From positions 120,344 through 184,343 of the forward strand of contig NZ_JAKILD010000006.1 in the NCBI RefSeq assembly GCF_023283825.1: a DNA stretch of 64,000 nucleotides, given 5' to 3'. The notes under the pieces are model-generated. The model did no database searches. It was given only the letters and a program-made list of their open reading frames with translations, and had not been told where the DNA came from. Made by a program: the position numbers and the translations under genes. Source of the DNA: Shewanella olleyana (GTDB taxonomy: Bacteria > Pseudomonadota > Gammaproteobacteria > Enterobacterales > Shewanellaceae). Positions 26,973-37,202 of the stretch are shown one piece after another (the first letter of the stretch is position 1; every line of letters begins with the position of its first letter).

Positions 26973-27878
26973 TTAGTGTTCGTTTTTACCCCAAAGCCAA
27001 GCTGCGCCGCGCACACCTGAAGAAGCGCCAAATTGGTTTTTAACCACAATCGTGCCGCACTCTCTTCCTACTACATACTTAGGTAACACCTTTGGAAGCT
27101 CAGTATAGATAGCATCGATATTGGATACACCACCGCCCAATACAATCACATCGGGATCAATCATATTAATCAAATGCGCTAGAGAACGGGCAAGGCGATC
27201 GATATAACGCACAAAAGCTTGTGTTGCTAATGGATGACCTTCTGACATCATTTGTGAAATTTGAATGCCACTATCAGCTTCGCCACCAGCACGGCGGAAA
27301 TCACGAACCCAGCCAGTGCCTGAGATAAAGGTTTCGATACAATCTTTATTACCACAAAAACAAGATGTTGAATTGAACTCATCAGGTGTCATCCAAGGTA
27401 GCGGATTATGTCCCCATTCGCCTGCAATGCCATTGCCGCCGCCATGAACTCGACCATTAATCGACAGTCCCCCACCACAGCCAGTACCGACAATGACACC
27501 AAACACTACGCCTTTTCCTGCAGCAGCCCCATCTACAGCTTCAGAGACTGCAAAACAGTTAGCATCATTAGCGACGCGCACTTCTCTGTCTAAGCGAGCA
27601 CTTAAATCTTTATCAAGTGGATGACCATTAATCCAAGTGGAGTTTGAGTTTTTAACTAATCCGGTAAAAGGTGAAACGACACCCGGGATCCCAACACCTA
27701 CAGAACCTTTTTGCTTGGTCTCAGCTTCGGCTTCATCCACTAAACCAATAATGGCATCTAAGGTTCCAGGATAATTTTTAGGGGTAGGTACACGTTTGCG
27801 AAACAGCTCGCTACCATCTTCAGCTAACGCAACTAATTCAATTTTTGTCCCACCAAGATCCACACCCATGCGCATCAT
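26973..27878 (-). CDS. mak: ROK-family sugar kinase, fructokinase Mak type
   Basis: Mak phosphorylates fructose (and weakly mannose/glucose) with ATP. The ROK fold is clear: [15 protein letters not shown] (phosphate-binding loop), [30 protein letters not shown], and the zinc-binding [17 protein letters not shown]. Sequence resemblance to E. coli Mak runs through to the C-terminal [10 protein letters not shown]. About 302 residues from the ATG at 27876-27878, which follows GGAGAGAGAAG; the next ATG, one codon later, would match E. coli's MRIGIDL start. It is a single gene with its own terminator; N-acetylglucosamine kinase activity cannot be excluded. Confidence 0.88.
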   Translation of the reverse strand: MMRMGVDLGGTKIELVALAEDGSELFRKRVPTPKNYPGTLDAIIGLVDEAEAETKQKGSVGVGIPGVVSPFTGLVKNSNSTWINGHPLDKDLSARLDREVRVANDANCFAVSEAVDGAAAGKGVVFGVIVGTGCGGGLSINGRVHGGGNGIAGEWGHNPLPWMTPDEFNSTSCFCGNKDCIETFISGTGWVRDFRRAGGEADSGIQISQMMSEGHPLATQAFVRYIDRLARSLAHLINMIDPDVIVLGGGVSNIDAIYTELPKVLPKYVVGRECGTIVVKNQFGASSGVRGAAWLWGKNEH

Positions 27879-28027
27879 AACTTCTCTCTCCATTGTAATT
27901 ATAATCTGTAGCTAAATACGCATTTGGTGCTGCAATCTTGATTGTGTAAAGCCTGTATCCTTGATGAAATAACTGTGTGCTACAACTTAAATACACTCAG
28001 ATTTTCAATCAAACCTTGATACAAAAA

Positions 28028-28873
28028 CTATTTACGCTCAAACCATTTAGGTGATGCGGCAATAAAATACGGATTTAAAATATCTTCTTTTTGGTTGTAC
28101 TCAAGTGGGGTTAATTCAGGGTGTTTAAGCACCTTACCACCTGCACTTTCTAATACTGCTTGTGCTGCACCTGTGTCCCATTCGCTAGTCAAACCTAAAC
28201 GCGGGTAAACATCTGCATTGCCTTCTGCTACCAAACAAAACTTTAGTGAACTACCAACGCTTTGCATTTGATGCTCACCAATATGAGCAACGTATTCTGC
28301 AAGCCCTGGACTAATATGTGAACGACTCCCTACAACAATGGGTTTATCGTTAATCTGCTTATCAGTGATATCTAACGTTTGGGTTTTACCCGCAGCGTCA
28401 AGCCAAGCCCCTTTAGTTACAATGCCTGAATAACACTTATCTAATACAGGTGCATACACTACGCCAGCTACTGCTTTTCCCTTATGGATCAGCGCAATAT
28501 TGACAGTAAACTCGCCATTACGCTTGATGAATTCTTTAGTGCCATCTAACGGGTCAATTAACCAATAGGTGGTCCAACGCTTACGAACATCCCAATCAAT
28601 ATCAGCCGCTTCTTCGCTCATTACTGGAATATCAGCAAAATGCTTATCAAGCTCTGCAACAATCACATTGTGACTGGCTATATCTGCTGCGGTTACAGGG
28701 CTATCATCTTGTTTATGATCCACTTGCAAGTCAGGCTTTGAATACACTTGCATAATGGCATCACCCGCTTGTTTCGCTATGGTGATAACGGTTTTTAGTT
28801 GTGCTTTAGATAAACTAATGTCTTGTTCTAATTCTTTATCAGTCAAAGGGTATTCCTTAGAAAATACCGACAT
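28028..28873 (-). CDS. cysQ: 3'(2'),5'-bisphosphate nucleotidase
   Basis: CysQ removes the 3' phosphate from PAP, a by-product of sulfate assimilation. The 281-residue inositol-monophosphatase-fold protein has metal-binding motifs DSPVTAADIASHNVI, EEAADIDW, WLIDPLDGTKEFIKRNGEFTVN (split here into the DPLDGT core) and the C-terminal SEWDTGAAQAVLESAGG. The PLDGTKEF pattern is specific to CysQ. A 12-15 residue N-terminal extension (MSVFSKEYPLTDKEL) precedes the fold. It is a single gene. Confidence 0.92.
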   Translation of the reverse strand: MSVFSKEYPLTDKELEQDISLSKAQLKTVITIAKQAGDAIMQVYSKPDLQVDHKQDDSPVTAADIASHNVIVAELDKHFADIPVMSEEAADIDWDVRKRWTTYWLIDPLDGTKEFIKRNGEFTVNIALIHKGKAVAGVVYAPVLDKCYSGIVTKGAWLDAAGKTQTLDITDKQINDKPIVVGSRSHISPGLAEYVAHIGEHQMQSVGSSLKFCLVAEGNADVYPRLGLTSEWDTGAAQAVLESAGGKVLKHPELTPLEYNQKEDILNPYFIAASPKWFERK

Positions 28874-29237
28874 TTAAGCCGGAAAATGATCGACACATAT
28901 TATGCCATTGACCGTATTAAAGATTTATAACTATTTAGTTTGTCTTAGACATTTATTTAAAACCATATTCATACCCGGTTTAATGCCTACTTTTACTCAA
29001 TCAATGCTTATTCTTACCCAATCAATGCTTATTCTTATTCAATCAATGCCTAGTCGCATTGATGATGCTTTAGCATTTTTCAATCATTAGCCAAAGCGTA
29101 TTGTTACTTATTTGTAACGTCAGCTTGATAGTAAGCCAAGAACGAAGAGCTTAAAACCCTCAACGCCTTGGCTGCATTCGTATTCAAAGTTTTTATCTCA
29201 AGTTCAAGTTACAAAAATTTCTTAAACCTAGTTCAGG
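28874..29237. other. intergenic region between cysQ and the GH16 gene
   Basis: This 364-bp AT-rich stretch holds a 21-bp tandem repeat (listed separately) and no supported gene. A 62-codon frame across the repeat is simply the repeat read as Gln-Ser-Met-Leu-Ile-Leu units. Confidence 0.6.
28995..29050. repeat. 21-bp tandem repeat
   Basis: Two full copies (28995-29015 and 29016-29036) differing at one base, and a partial third (29037-29050), share CAATCAATGCTTATTCTT. Copy number may vary among strains. Confidence 0.85.
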
Positions 29238-31307
29238 TTATTTAGTCAGTTTTACGTTATCAACTTGCATCACCACACCATTTTGGTTACCCCAAGCAGG
29301 AAATAACACAAGCGGGGTATCAACTTTAGTTAAATCTAGACTAGAACCTGTATTGGCAGCGACATCAACAAGTGCTATTTTATAATGAGTCCAAGCCCCG
29401 ACTTCAGGTGCATTAATGGCAAAATCTCCAGAACTACACGGATGACCACAGTCAATTTTAATATTAAAATCTCTCACATCTGTCGTCACATTCAAATCGA
29501 ACTCAAGGTAGTTAAAACTGCTCACATCTTGTTGAAAGTTGGTACTTTGAAAATACACAACAGCTTCGTTTGTGTTAAAGCTAAATTGGCTCACTAATCC
29601 GTTATCAGCGCCCACATCGACTTGCTCAATTGCAACACTGCCCGTTGCTGCATAATGACCGATAGTAAAAGGCGCTTTAACTGCATCATCATAAACAAGC
29701 AGTTCATCAGCTTGTGCCACATCATATTCATAACGCACATTATCAATTTGCAAACTCATATTGCCTAAGGGCTCGATGACAAAAGGGTTTGAAACCGACG
29801 CTAAATCAACAAAACTACCCGGTGAAAATCGATTGCTGCTAGTGACAAGTTCAACAATAGGTAAGCGGATTTCAGTCCAAGTATTAAGTACTGGGATCTC
29901 AACACTGGTATCACTAACATTAGGCCAGCCGCTGTCTATTTTAACTAACAAGTCGACATCGGTATCCGTGCTCATTACGTTCAAATCAAACACTAAAACG
30001 CCATTTGCAGACCAATGTGATAAATCTGCCGTTGGCGGATAAGAGAAATAAGCATTGCCCGTTGCGCCTACTTTATCTAACTGCAACACTTCTCCGCGAC
30101 CTTCGACTTCAACAGTGGCTATAGTTACAGCGTTATCAGGGTTATAACTGTCTAAGCTTAAGCCTTCAGCCAGCGCACCTTCGTATAAAGTAAACACAGG
30201 TCCTGCGCCGATATCCGTTGAAGGCGTGGTAATTTCTGGCGCTACATGACCTTCGACAATTTCAGCATTTTCATCAACAGATGCGCAGCCTTGCCCCGTT
30301 TCAGGCGAGATACTACATTCATAAACACGCACATAGTCAACTTCTAAGGTTTGCGGAAAAACACTTTCGTCCACACCAGTATTATTGACATTCGCAGCCC
30401 ATGTTCCGCCAACTGCTAGATTTAAAATCATATGAAATGACTGGTTATATGGGCCATCTTCTAGCGCATTTTGAAGGTTACCATCGCTATCGGTATATTG
30501 ACTGTACCAACCTGTCGAGCGCTGTGTCGCAAAATGTACATCATCAACGTACCAACGAATTTCGTCTTTTTCCCACTCGAGGGCATAAACATGAAAGTCA
30601 TCAGCTGGATTGGCAGCTTCAGGAAGTGAATACTCAGCACCTGAGTAAACATTACCAGGCCATGCTTTACCGTAATGCAAAGTACCGTGAATTTTGGCTT
30701 CAGGTTCTGAGCCCTCGGTCACCACTTTTAAATTGACCGCTTCCATAATATCGATTTCACCAGAACCTGCCCAAGGGCCATAAGCCCAATCAGTGGGTAA
30801 CATCCATATTGCAGGCCATGTCCCTTGCCCATGAGGCATTTTGGCGCGGATTTCAAAACGGCCGTACTTCCAGTCACCTTTATTGGTGGAATCTAACCTT
30901 GCTGAAGTATAAGGCTGCTGTTTTGACGTATCATTAGCATCATAATTCGGATCTCCTAAAGCCACTGCGGGGCCACTGAAATCTTCACGCTCAGCTGTGA
31001 TAACTAACATACCGTCAGCAACTTTACTGTTTTCATCACGCTGGGTATAGCATTGATGTTCTTGATTACCCCCACCGTAACAGTTGTGGGCAAGATTCCA
31101 CTTATCTAAGTCAATACTGGTACCATCAAATTCATCACTCCAAACCAAAGTCCAAGTACTCTCTTGTGGCTGTTCAACGCTATTATCGACAGGAGCGGTA
31201 TCATTGGCAGCTTCTACTTCCGATGAACTGTCTGAACCGCAACCTATTAATAATGCGGCAGCGACACTGATACTAGTGAGCGTTAAAGCTGGTGTTAATT
31301 TTTTCAT
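29238..31307 (-). CDS. GH16 endo-beta-glucanase lipoprotein with two C-terminal modules
   Basis: This is probably a laminarinase or mixed-linkage glucanase displayed on the outer membrane. The 689-residue protein has a lipoprotein signal (LIGC, Cys23) and a GH16 domain at about residues 50-332. The catalytic motif EIDIME spans 184-189 (nucleophile Glu184, Asp186, acid/base Glu189), with family motifs LVWSDEFDG and WPAIWMLP. After a linker come two beta-sandwich modules (about 365-535 and 536-689), each ending in a -LQIDNVRYEY / -MQVDNVKLTK strand and alike in their -FDLNV-...-IKID/VKID- strands. They resemble the C-terminal module of the neighbouring GH3 and likely bind carbohydrate. It is the last gene of the MFS-GH3-GH16 operon. 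Confidence 0.9.
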   Translation of the reverse strand: MKKLTPALTLTSISVAAALLIGCGSDSSSEVEAANDTAPVDNSVEQPQESTWTLVWSDEFDGTSIDLDKWNLAHNCYGGGNQEHQCYTQRDENSKVADGMLVITAEREDFSGPAVALGDPNYDANDTSKQQPYTSARLDSTNKGDWKYGRFEIRAKMPHGQGTWPAIWMLPTDWAYGPWAGSGEIDIMEAVNLKVVTEGSEPEAKIHGTLHYGKAWPGNVYSGAEYSLPEAANPADDFHVYALEWEKDEIRWYVDDVHFATQRSTGWYSQYTDSDGNLQNALEDGPYNQSFHMILNLAVGGTWAANVNNTGVDESVFPQTLEVDYVRVYECSISPETGQGCASVDENAEIVEGHVAPEITTPSTDIGAGPVFTLYEGALAEGLSLDSYNPDNAVTIATVEVEGRGEVLQLDKVGATGNAYFSYPPTADLSHWSANGVLVFDLNVMSTDTDVDLLVKIDSGWPNVSDTSVEIPVLNTWTEIRLPIVELVTSSNRFSPGSFVDLASVSNPFVIEPLGNMSLQIDNVRYEYDVAQADELLVYDDAVKAPFTIGHYAATGSVAIEQVDVGADNGLVSQFSFNTNEAVVYFQSTNFQQDVSSFNYLEFDLNVTTDVRDFNIKIDCGHPCSSGDFAINAPEVGAWTHYKIALVDVAANTGSSLDLTKVDTPLVLFPAWGNQNGVVMQVDNVKLTK

Positions 31308-31403
31308 TTTCCCCCCAAGGAAATAACTAAAAATCTTGAAAAAAATCCAACAAAATCCCTTACAAAGTTAATTGCAAGTTCACAGCAGTGCAGGAGTAAA
31401 ACT

Positions 31404-31437
31404 CAGTTAGTCATTTATGTTCATAAATGACTAACTG
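31404..31437 (-). terminator. long hairpin between GH3 and GH16
   Basis: A perfect 16-bp inverted repeat (CAGTTAGTCATTTATG and its complement) with a two-base centre lies 13 nt after the GH3 stop; the minus strand continues GAGTTTTAC. It may reduce transcription into the GH16 gene or mark an RNA-processing site. Confidence 0.6.
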
Positions 31438-31449
31438 GTATAAGGTTAT

Positions 31450-34077
31450 TTAAGGAGCCGAACAGCTAATTGTGGCGTTATCTGCAGCATTTGGCACAAT
31501 TAATAAATCACTGAAATTGATTTCTGCTTGGCCATCGGTAGCAAGATAAAATGGAGTGTTAATGTTGCCGAAATCCACTTGCTTATTCGCAAAACATTTC
31601 AAATCAACACTGATGGTTTGCCAGTTACCAATTGAGGCATTTAATGCTGCTGTAATATCAACTTCTGCGCGGCAATCTCGATCGCATGCAATGCCTAACA
31701 TCACAGTTTTTTCAATTTTATTAGTGGTTTTAATCAGTACAGAAAGCGCGGCATTATTATTAGAGTAAGCTCGTAAGTCCCGCGGGAAGTTACTGATTAA
31801 GCCTACAAAACCAAGTTCTGTACCATTAAAGTTCACTAAACGAGCATCTTCTTGTACTGCTTTATCATAGGTTCTTAAGGTTAATGCATCATTTTGCTGA
31901 ATACTGCTACTGACAGTTTCCATTGAGGTTTCAGTTCCAACAATCAGTTTCCATGGAGCTTTAACCGCACGCTCAAATAAAGCTAATGACTCAAGATTTG
32001 TTTCAGAGGCAAAGTTATCTTCTGAAAGCGTATTCGACACTTCACTCATCTCGCCATATTTAAGGCCATATCCATAGGCAAATAATGGTTGGTAATCTTC
32101 ATCATTCACATTAACTGTGGTCTGCTGCGGGGTTGTTGGCCACGAGAAAGAAAGCTTACCCACAAAATCCGCATTCACTTTACCGTCAGAGTTTGAAAAT
32201 AACACTTGAGCTACACCGTCACCTTCAGTGCCCGGTAACCATGCTGCCACAAACGCATCTGATGCATTAAGCTCAGGATTTACCCACATTGGACGGCCAC
32301 TGATAAACACTGATACCACAGGAATACCTTGTGATTTAAATGAGTTAAGCAAGGCTAAGTCACGTTTGTCACCGCGTTGATACTCAAGGTTATCAATGTC
32401 GCCATTCCCTTCTGCATATGGCTCTTCACCAAATACTACAATGGCTACGTCGGGTTTGTTTGCCGCATCAAATTGGCCATCGACACTTAGCCAGCTTTGT
32501 CCGCCTGCAGCTTTTACTGTTTGTTCAATACCCGCATAAATAGACGTTGCGCCTGGGAAGTCTTCATTTAAATTATCGGTCCCCTGCCAAGTAATACTCC
32601 AGCCACCTGATTGCTTACCAATGTTGTCAGCAGCATCACCTGCTACCAGCACTTTTGTATTGGGCGCTAATGGTAAAATGTTGGCGTTATTTTTAAGCAG
32701 CACTAATGACTCTCGAACCGCTTGTCTTGCCACATCACGATGTTCTTTAGCACCAATTAATTCCGTTTTACCAGAAATAGCGCGATTTGCAGGGCTTGGT
32801 TTTTCAAATAAACCAGCGCGGAACTTAACCCTTAAAATACGACGCACTGCATCATCAACTCTTGCTTGAGTAATTTCACCGTTTTGTACTTGTGCAATCG
32901 TATTTTCATATAATGGCTTCCAAGCACTGGTTGGTACCATAAATACATCTAAACCTGCATTTGCAGCTTGGGCGCAAGATTCATTGGTACAACCATCAAC
33001 TTGCCCATGACCATTCCAATCGCCAACAACAAAACCGTCAAAACCCATTTTGTCTTTTAGCACATCATTAAGTAGATACTTTTCGCCGTGGATTTTTTTG
33101 CCTTGCCAGCTGTTAAATGAGGCCATCACGGTTTGTGCACCAGCGGTTAATCCGCCCACATAACCTTGAGCATGGATATCAAACAACTCTTGCTCAGAAT
33201 CCATGTTCTGGCCCTGATCTATACCCTTTTCAGTACCGCCATCACCTAAAAAGTGCTTAACGGTAGAAATAACATGTTGATCTGACAAAAAGTCATCACC
33301 AACCTTACCCTGTAAACCTTCCACAATTGAGTGCGAATACGCTTTTACAATGCGAGGGTCTTCTGAGTAACCTTCATAGGTTCGTCCCCAGCGATCATCA
33401 CGAACCACTGCAACCGTTGGCGCAAATACCCAATCAATACCAGTAACCATCACTTCTTTAGCGGTAATTGCCGCAATGTCACGGATTAAATCAGGGTTAT
33501 TTGCTGCACCTAAACCAATGTTATGAGGGAATAAAGTCGCACCAATCACGTTGTTGTGACCATGTACCGCATCTGTGCCCCACATCGTCGGGATAGCAAT
33601 CCCATCAACACTGTCGTCAATGGATGCTTGATACATATCTTCAGCAAGCTTAATCCAGTCAGCAGGTGTCGCGTGCTTATCATCATTTGGATATGCACCA
33701 CCACCATTTAAATACGAACCAAAACCATATTTGCGCATATCCTCAACAGTGATATCGCGAATTTCAGGTTGGATCATTTGGGCAATTTTTTGCTCTAAGG
33801 TCATCTTTTCCATTAGCTTAGAAATGCGCGCTTCCAATTCAGCGTCTTTGGCTAAGGGAATATCTAAAGTAGGCCAAATATCAATGTTATTTTCCATTGT
33901 GCTAGCCGCTTCATTTGTTTGTGCAACTTCCACTACCGCATGTTTCTCTGACTTGGCTTGTGCAGGCATAGCCTTTTTATCGTCATCCGAGCAAGCAGAC
34001 AGCCCAACCAATACGGCGATGATTTGCAATGGCAACGTTAATTGCTTCCTTGCGATAACTTTATTTGCCTTCTTCAT
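31450..34077 (-). CDS. GH3 exo-beta-glucosidase/glucan exohydrolase, lipoprotein, ExoP type
   Basis: The enzyme should remove glucose from beta-1,3/1,4-gluco-oligosaccharides in the periplasm or at the outer membrane. The 875-residue product has a lipobox VGLSAC (Cys29), a GH3 N-domain (about 70-420) with MWGTDAVHGHNNVIGATLFPH substrate-loop pattern (shown in part), the KHFLGDGGT motif and the nucleophile Asp353 in FVVGDWNGHG, then the GH3 C-domain (about 450-670). The last 170 residues form an ExoP-type galactose-binding-like module, with two paired cysteine sets (IACDRDCRAEV). It is like Pseudoalteromonas ExoP. It lies 107 nt after the MFS gene and 142 nt before GH16. Confidence 0.92.
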   Translation of the reverse strand: MKKANKVIARKQLTLPLQIIAVLVGLSACSDDDKKAMPAQAKSEKHAVVEVAQTNEAASTMENNIDIWPTLDIPLAKDAELEARISKLMEKMTLEQKIAQMIQPEIRDITVEDMRKYGFGSYLNGGGAYPNDDKHATPADWIKLAEDMYQASIDDSVDGIAIPTMWGTDAVHGHNNVIGATLFPHNIGLGAANNPDLIRDIAAITAKEVMVTGIDWVFAPTVAVVRDDRWGRTYEGYSEDPRIVKAYSHSIVEGLQGKVGDDFLSDQHVISTVKHFLGDGGTEKGIDQGQNMDSEQELFDIHAQGYVGGLTAGAQTVMASFNSWQGKKIHGEKYLLNDVLKDKMGFDGFVVGDWNGHGQVDGCTNESCAQAANAGLDVFMVPTSAWKPLYENTIAQVQNGEITQARVDDAVRRILRVKFRAGLFEKPSPANRAISGKTELIGAKEHRDVARQAVRESLVLLKNNANILPLAPNTKVLVAGDAADNIGKQSGGWSITWQGTDNLNEDFPGATSIYAGIEQTVKAAGGQSWLSVDGQFDAANKPDVAIVVFGEEPYAEGNGDIDNLEYQRGDKRDLALLNSFKSQGIPVVSVFISGRPMWVNPELNASDAFVAAWLPGTEGDGVAQVLFSNSDGKVNADFVGKLSFSWPTTPQQTTVNVNDEDYQPLFAYGYGLKYGEMSEVSNTLSEDNFASETNLESLALFERAVKAPWKLIVGTETSMETVSSSIQQNDALTLRTYDKAVQEDARLVNFNGTELGFVGLISNFPRDLRAYSNNNAALSVLIKTTNKIEKTVMLGIACDRDCRAEVDITAALNASIGNWQTISVDLKCFANKQVDFGNINTPFYLATDGQAEINFSDLLIVPNAADNATISCSAP

Positions 34078-34184
34078 AAAATTTGCCTTATCTATTCTTT
34101 TAATAATTTATAAATCTGATGCCTGAATGCACGATTCACTTCTCAATGACAATCACAATGACATGCACTCAGGTAAGAATTTGA

Positions 34185-35510
34185 TTAAACCGCTTGTTGT
34201 GGACGCTTGGCTTTACTGCCTACTAAGCCGTAATAAGCAATAAAGGCATAACACATGAGTGGTAAAACAAATGCCAGTTGAATACCAAACGTATCGGCTA
34301 ACATCCCTTGCAGTAGTGGGACAATCGCACCACCAACAATTGCAAGGCACAAGACTCCAGAGCCCTGACTGGTATGTTGCTTTAAGTCAGTTAACGCTAA
34401 GCTGAAAATCGTTGGGAACATAATCGAGTTACATAAGCCAACCAGTAACAAGGCCCACATCGCCGTTGTTCCTTCAGCGAGCATAGCTACAGCCACTAAT
34501 AACACCGCACAAGTTGCGTTAAATGCCAGCACTTTGCCCGCAGCAATTTTCTGCATGACTACAGCCCCAATAAAGCGGCCGATCATTGCTCCACCGAAGT
34601 AATAAGCAATGTAATTAGCGGCTTGTGCTTCTGTAAAACCACCAATATCTGGTTGAGTTAAAAAGTTAATTAAGAAGCTACCAATGCCGACTTCTGCGCC
34701 GACATATACAAAAATACCCACTGCACCTAATACCAAGTGAGGATACTTCCACGCACTACCAGTTTTTGAAGTATCTTGATCCGTTTTTTGTTCATTAATG
34801 CCTAGTACCGGTAATTTAAGGACAAAGAAAATAATCGCTAACACACATAATGCGCCAGCTAACATTAAGTAAGGCACTTGCACTGTACTGGCTTGATGAA
34901 CAGCTTCTACAGTCGCAGTTGATACTACCGAATCAACTGCAGAATCAGCAGCGACTGACTCTGAGCTGTGACTCATATTGCTTAAAATAAGGTAACTGCC
35001 AAAAAATGGCGCGACGGTTGTCCCAAGCGCATTAAAGGCTTGAGTCATTGTGAGTCTTGATGAAGCAGTTTCAGCAGGCCCGAGTGCACTAACATAAGGA
35101 TTAGCGGCTACCTGTAAAATAGTGATACCTGATGCTAAAACAAAAAAAGCAGTTAGAAACATCCAGTAAGATGCAAAACTTGCTGATGGATAAAATAGTA
35201 AACAGCCGACACAAGCAATAGCTAAACCAGTCACAATACCTTTTTGATAGCCTATTTTACCTACCAAGGCACCCGCTGGGACTGAAACAATGAAGTAAGC
35301 GCCAAAGAAACAAAACTGTACCAACATGGCTTGGGTGTAGCTTAATTCAAACATATTCTTCAAATATGGAATTAAGATGTCATTTAAGCAGGTTAAGAAA
35401 CCCCACATAAAAAATAATGATGTTAATGCCATCAAAGCAAACCGAAAACTCCCAGTCTGATGAACACTTCCCATTTCTGCAGCATCTGCATTTAACGGTG
35501 CGTTAGCCAT
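34185..35510 (-). CDS. MFS sugar:proton symporter, FucP/GluP type
   Basis: This 441-residue inner-membrane carrier has twelve predicted helices. Its FucP-family signatures are [20 protein letters not shown] in helix 1, [16 protein letters not shown], and [14 protein letters not shown] in the first half. Glucose/galactose transporters of marine bacteria (GluP/GlcP) have this form, and the glucan locus suggests glucose as substrate. An extended Ser/Val-rich loop lies near residues 180-205. It starts the minus-strand operon MFS-GH3-GH16, and a LacI-type operator sits 145 bp upstream, shared with the divergent GH1 gene. Confidence 0.9.
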   Translation of the reverse strand: MANAPLNADAAEMGSVHQTGSFRFALMALTSLFFMWGFLTCLNDILIPYLKNMFELSYTQAMLVQFCFFGAYFIVSVPAGALVGKIGYQKGIVTGLAIACVGCLLFYPSASFASYWMFLTAFFVLASGITILQVAANPYVSALGPAETASSRLTMTQAFNALGTTVAPFFGSYLILSNMSHSSESVAADSAVDSVVSTATVEAVHQASTVQVPYLMLAGALCVLAIIFFVLKLPVLGINEQKTDQDTSKTGSAWKYPHLVLGAVGIFVYVGAEVGIGSFLINFLTQPDIGGFTEAQAANYIAYYFGGAMIGRFIGAVVMQKIAAGKVLAFNATCAVLLVAVAMLAEGTTAMWALLLVGLCNSIMFPTIFSLALTDLKQHTSQGSGVLCLAIVGGAIVPLLQGMLADTFGIQLAFVLPLMCYAFIAYYGLVGSKAKRPQQAV

Positions 35511-35654
35511 GACATTTCCTCTTTAATTATTATGTGTTTATGGATTAAGCCAATTTAAAACCTGTGTTCTACATCTTTTGTAGTATGTAAACAGCTTGTT
35601 TCGAGATTTATCTAAATCAATTATTGACCTTTGGTAAATTAATCACTAACCTCG

Positions 35655-35670
35655 ATGTAAGCGCTTTCAT
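35655..35670. promoter_or_regulatory. LacI-type operator between divergent glucan operons
   Basis: ATGTAAGCGCTTTCAT is a near-perfect palindrome around AAGCGCTT. It lies almost midway between the MFS start (145 bp) and the GH1 start (137 bp), so one site could control both operons. The same core appears upstream of the TonB receptor. Confidence 0.8.
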
Positions 35671-35807
35671 TTTTAACATACCGATAACGAAAGTCAACGA
35701 TTTTTATCAGGAAAAATTGTAACAGCACTTCGATAACTGCCTGTGTTCAGGGCATTGAAGAACTGTAGACAGAAACACGTCAGAAACATATTAAGTGAAT
35801 AATAAAT

Positions 35808-37142
35808 ATGAAAATATCTTTACCTTCAAATTCTAAAATGCACTCAAAAGAATTCACTTTTGGGGTTGCTACCGCTTCTTTTCAAATTGAAGGTGCGGCT
35901 GATTCTCGCTTACCTTGTATCTGGGATACCTTCTGTGCAACCCCCAATAAAATTCGTGATGCTTCTGACGGCAAGCAAGCTTGTGAGCATGTCCAATTAT
36001 GGAAGAACGACGTTGAGTTAATCAGTTCATTAGGTGTTGATGCTTACCGATTATCGATTTCTTGGGGGCGAGTCATCAATCAAGATGGCAGCTTGAATCC
36101 TGATGGGGTGAGCTTCTACACTAATTTGATGGATGCGCTCATCAGTAGAGGGATTAAGGTATATGCAACGCTATATCATTGGGACTTACCACAACATATT
36201 GAGGATCAAGGCGGCTGGCTTAACCGCAATACTGCATACCTATTTCAAGACTATGCCGATAAAATTACCCAAGCACTAGGTAACCGTGTTCATTCTTATG
36301 CCACCTTAAATGAGCCTTTTTGTAGCTCTTATTTAGGCTATGAGATTGGTATTCATGCTCCAGGGCTTGCAACTAAAGCTTATGGTCGTAAATCCGCTCA
36401 CCATTTACTACTCGCACACGGCCTTGCCATGCAGGTTATTCAGAAGAATAGCCCTGACTCTTTAAATGGTATCGTACTGAATTTCACTCCTTGTTACCCC
36501 TTCTCACAAAAACCAGCGGATATAAAAGCAGCCCAAATTGCAGATGACTATTTCAATCAGTGGTATATCAAACCCATTATAGATGCTGAGTATCCCTCAA
36601 TCATTGATGATTTTGATGCAGATGATAAGCCGGATATAGAACCAGGTGATATGGATATCATTAGTCAGCCAATCGATTTTTTAGGGATCAATTTTTATAC
36701 CCGCGCAGTCTATCAAGCATGCTGTGACAATCAGTTTGTACAAATTGATATGAAAGATGCCCCTAAAACCGATATCGGTTGGGAAATTTATCCCGCTGCA
36801 TTTACCGACTTATTAACCAGCTTGCATAAAACATATTCATTACCGCCGATATATATCACTGAGAATGGCGCAGCTATGGACGATAAAATTGTTGATGACG
36901 CGGTAAATGATCTAGACAGACTTGAGTATTACCAAGCTCATTTAAATGCCGTCAATGATGCTATGGAGCAAGGTGTTAAGGTTGATGGCTACTTTGCTTG
37001 GAGCTTGATGGATAATTTTGAATGGGCTGAGGGCTATTTAAAACGTTTTGGAATCGTGTATGTTGATTACCAAACTCAAAAAAGAACAATAAAGCGCAGT
37101 GGCCTTGCCTACCGTGACTTTATCAGCCAAAGAACGGTTTAA
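35808..37142 (+). CDS. GH1 beta-glucosidase
   Basis: The enzyme hydrolyses cellobiose or laminaribiose-type disaccharides to glucose, probably in the cytoplasm as no signal peptide is present. The 444-residue protein has the GH1 N-terminal signature FTFGVATASFQIEGA (residues 16-30), acid/base Glu169 in TLNEP and nucleophile Glu352 in ITENGA; the tryptophan-rich aglycone region SLMDNFEWAEGY is at about 402-413. It is followed 60 nt later by the GPH symporter gene, and both are probably co-transcribed from the operator region shared with the divergent MFS operon. Confidence 0.95.
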   Translation: MKISLPSNSKMHSKEFTFGVATASFQIEGAADSRLPCIWDTFCATPNKIRDASDGKQACEHVQLWKNDVELISSLGVDAYRLSISWGRVINQDGSLNPDGVSFYTNLMDALISRGIKVYATLYHWDLPQHIEDQGGWLNRNTAYLFQDYADKITQALGNRVHSYATLNEPFCSSYLGYEIGIHAPGLATKAYGRKSAHHLLLAHGLAMQVIQKNSPDSLNGIVLNFTPCYPFSQKPADIKAAQIADDYFNQWYIKPIIDAEYPSIIDDFDADDKPDIEPGDMDIISQPIDFLGINFYTRAVYQACCDNQFVQIDMKDAPKTDIGWEIYPAAFTDLLTSLHKTYSLPPIYITENGAAMDDKIVDDAVNDLDRLEYYQAHLNAVNDAMEQGVKVDGYFAWSLMDNFEWAEGYLKRFGIVYVDYQTQKRTIKRSGLAYRDFISQRTV

Positions 37143-37202
37143 TAAAAACTATTAATGCTCGCCCCCTATATTAAAAATAATAATGACCCGAAAGAGGTTC
37201 GC

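Noticed and set aside
28995..29050. Possible CRISPR-like array
   Set aside because: Repeats are directly tandem with no spacers and only two to three copies.
28902..29090. 62-codon frame between cysQ and GH16
   Set aside because: It is largely a 21-bp tandem repeat read as Gln-Ser-Met-Leu-Ile-Leu; there is no start context.
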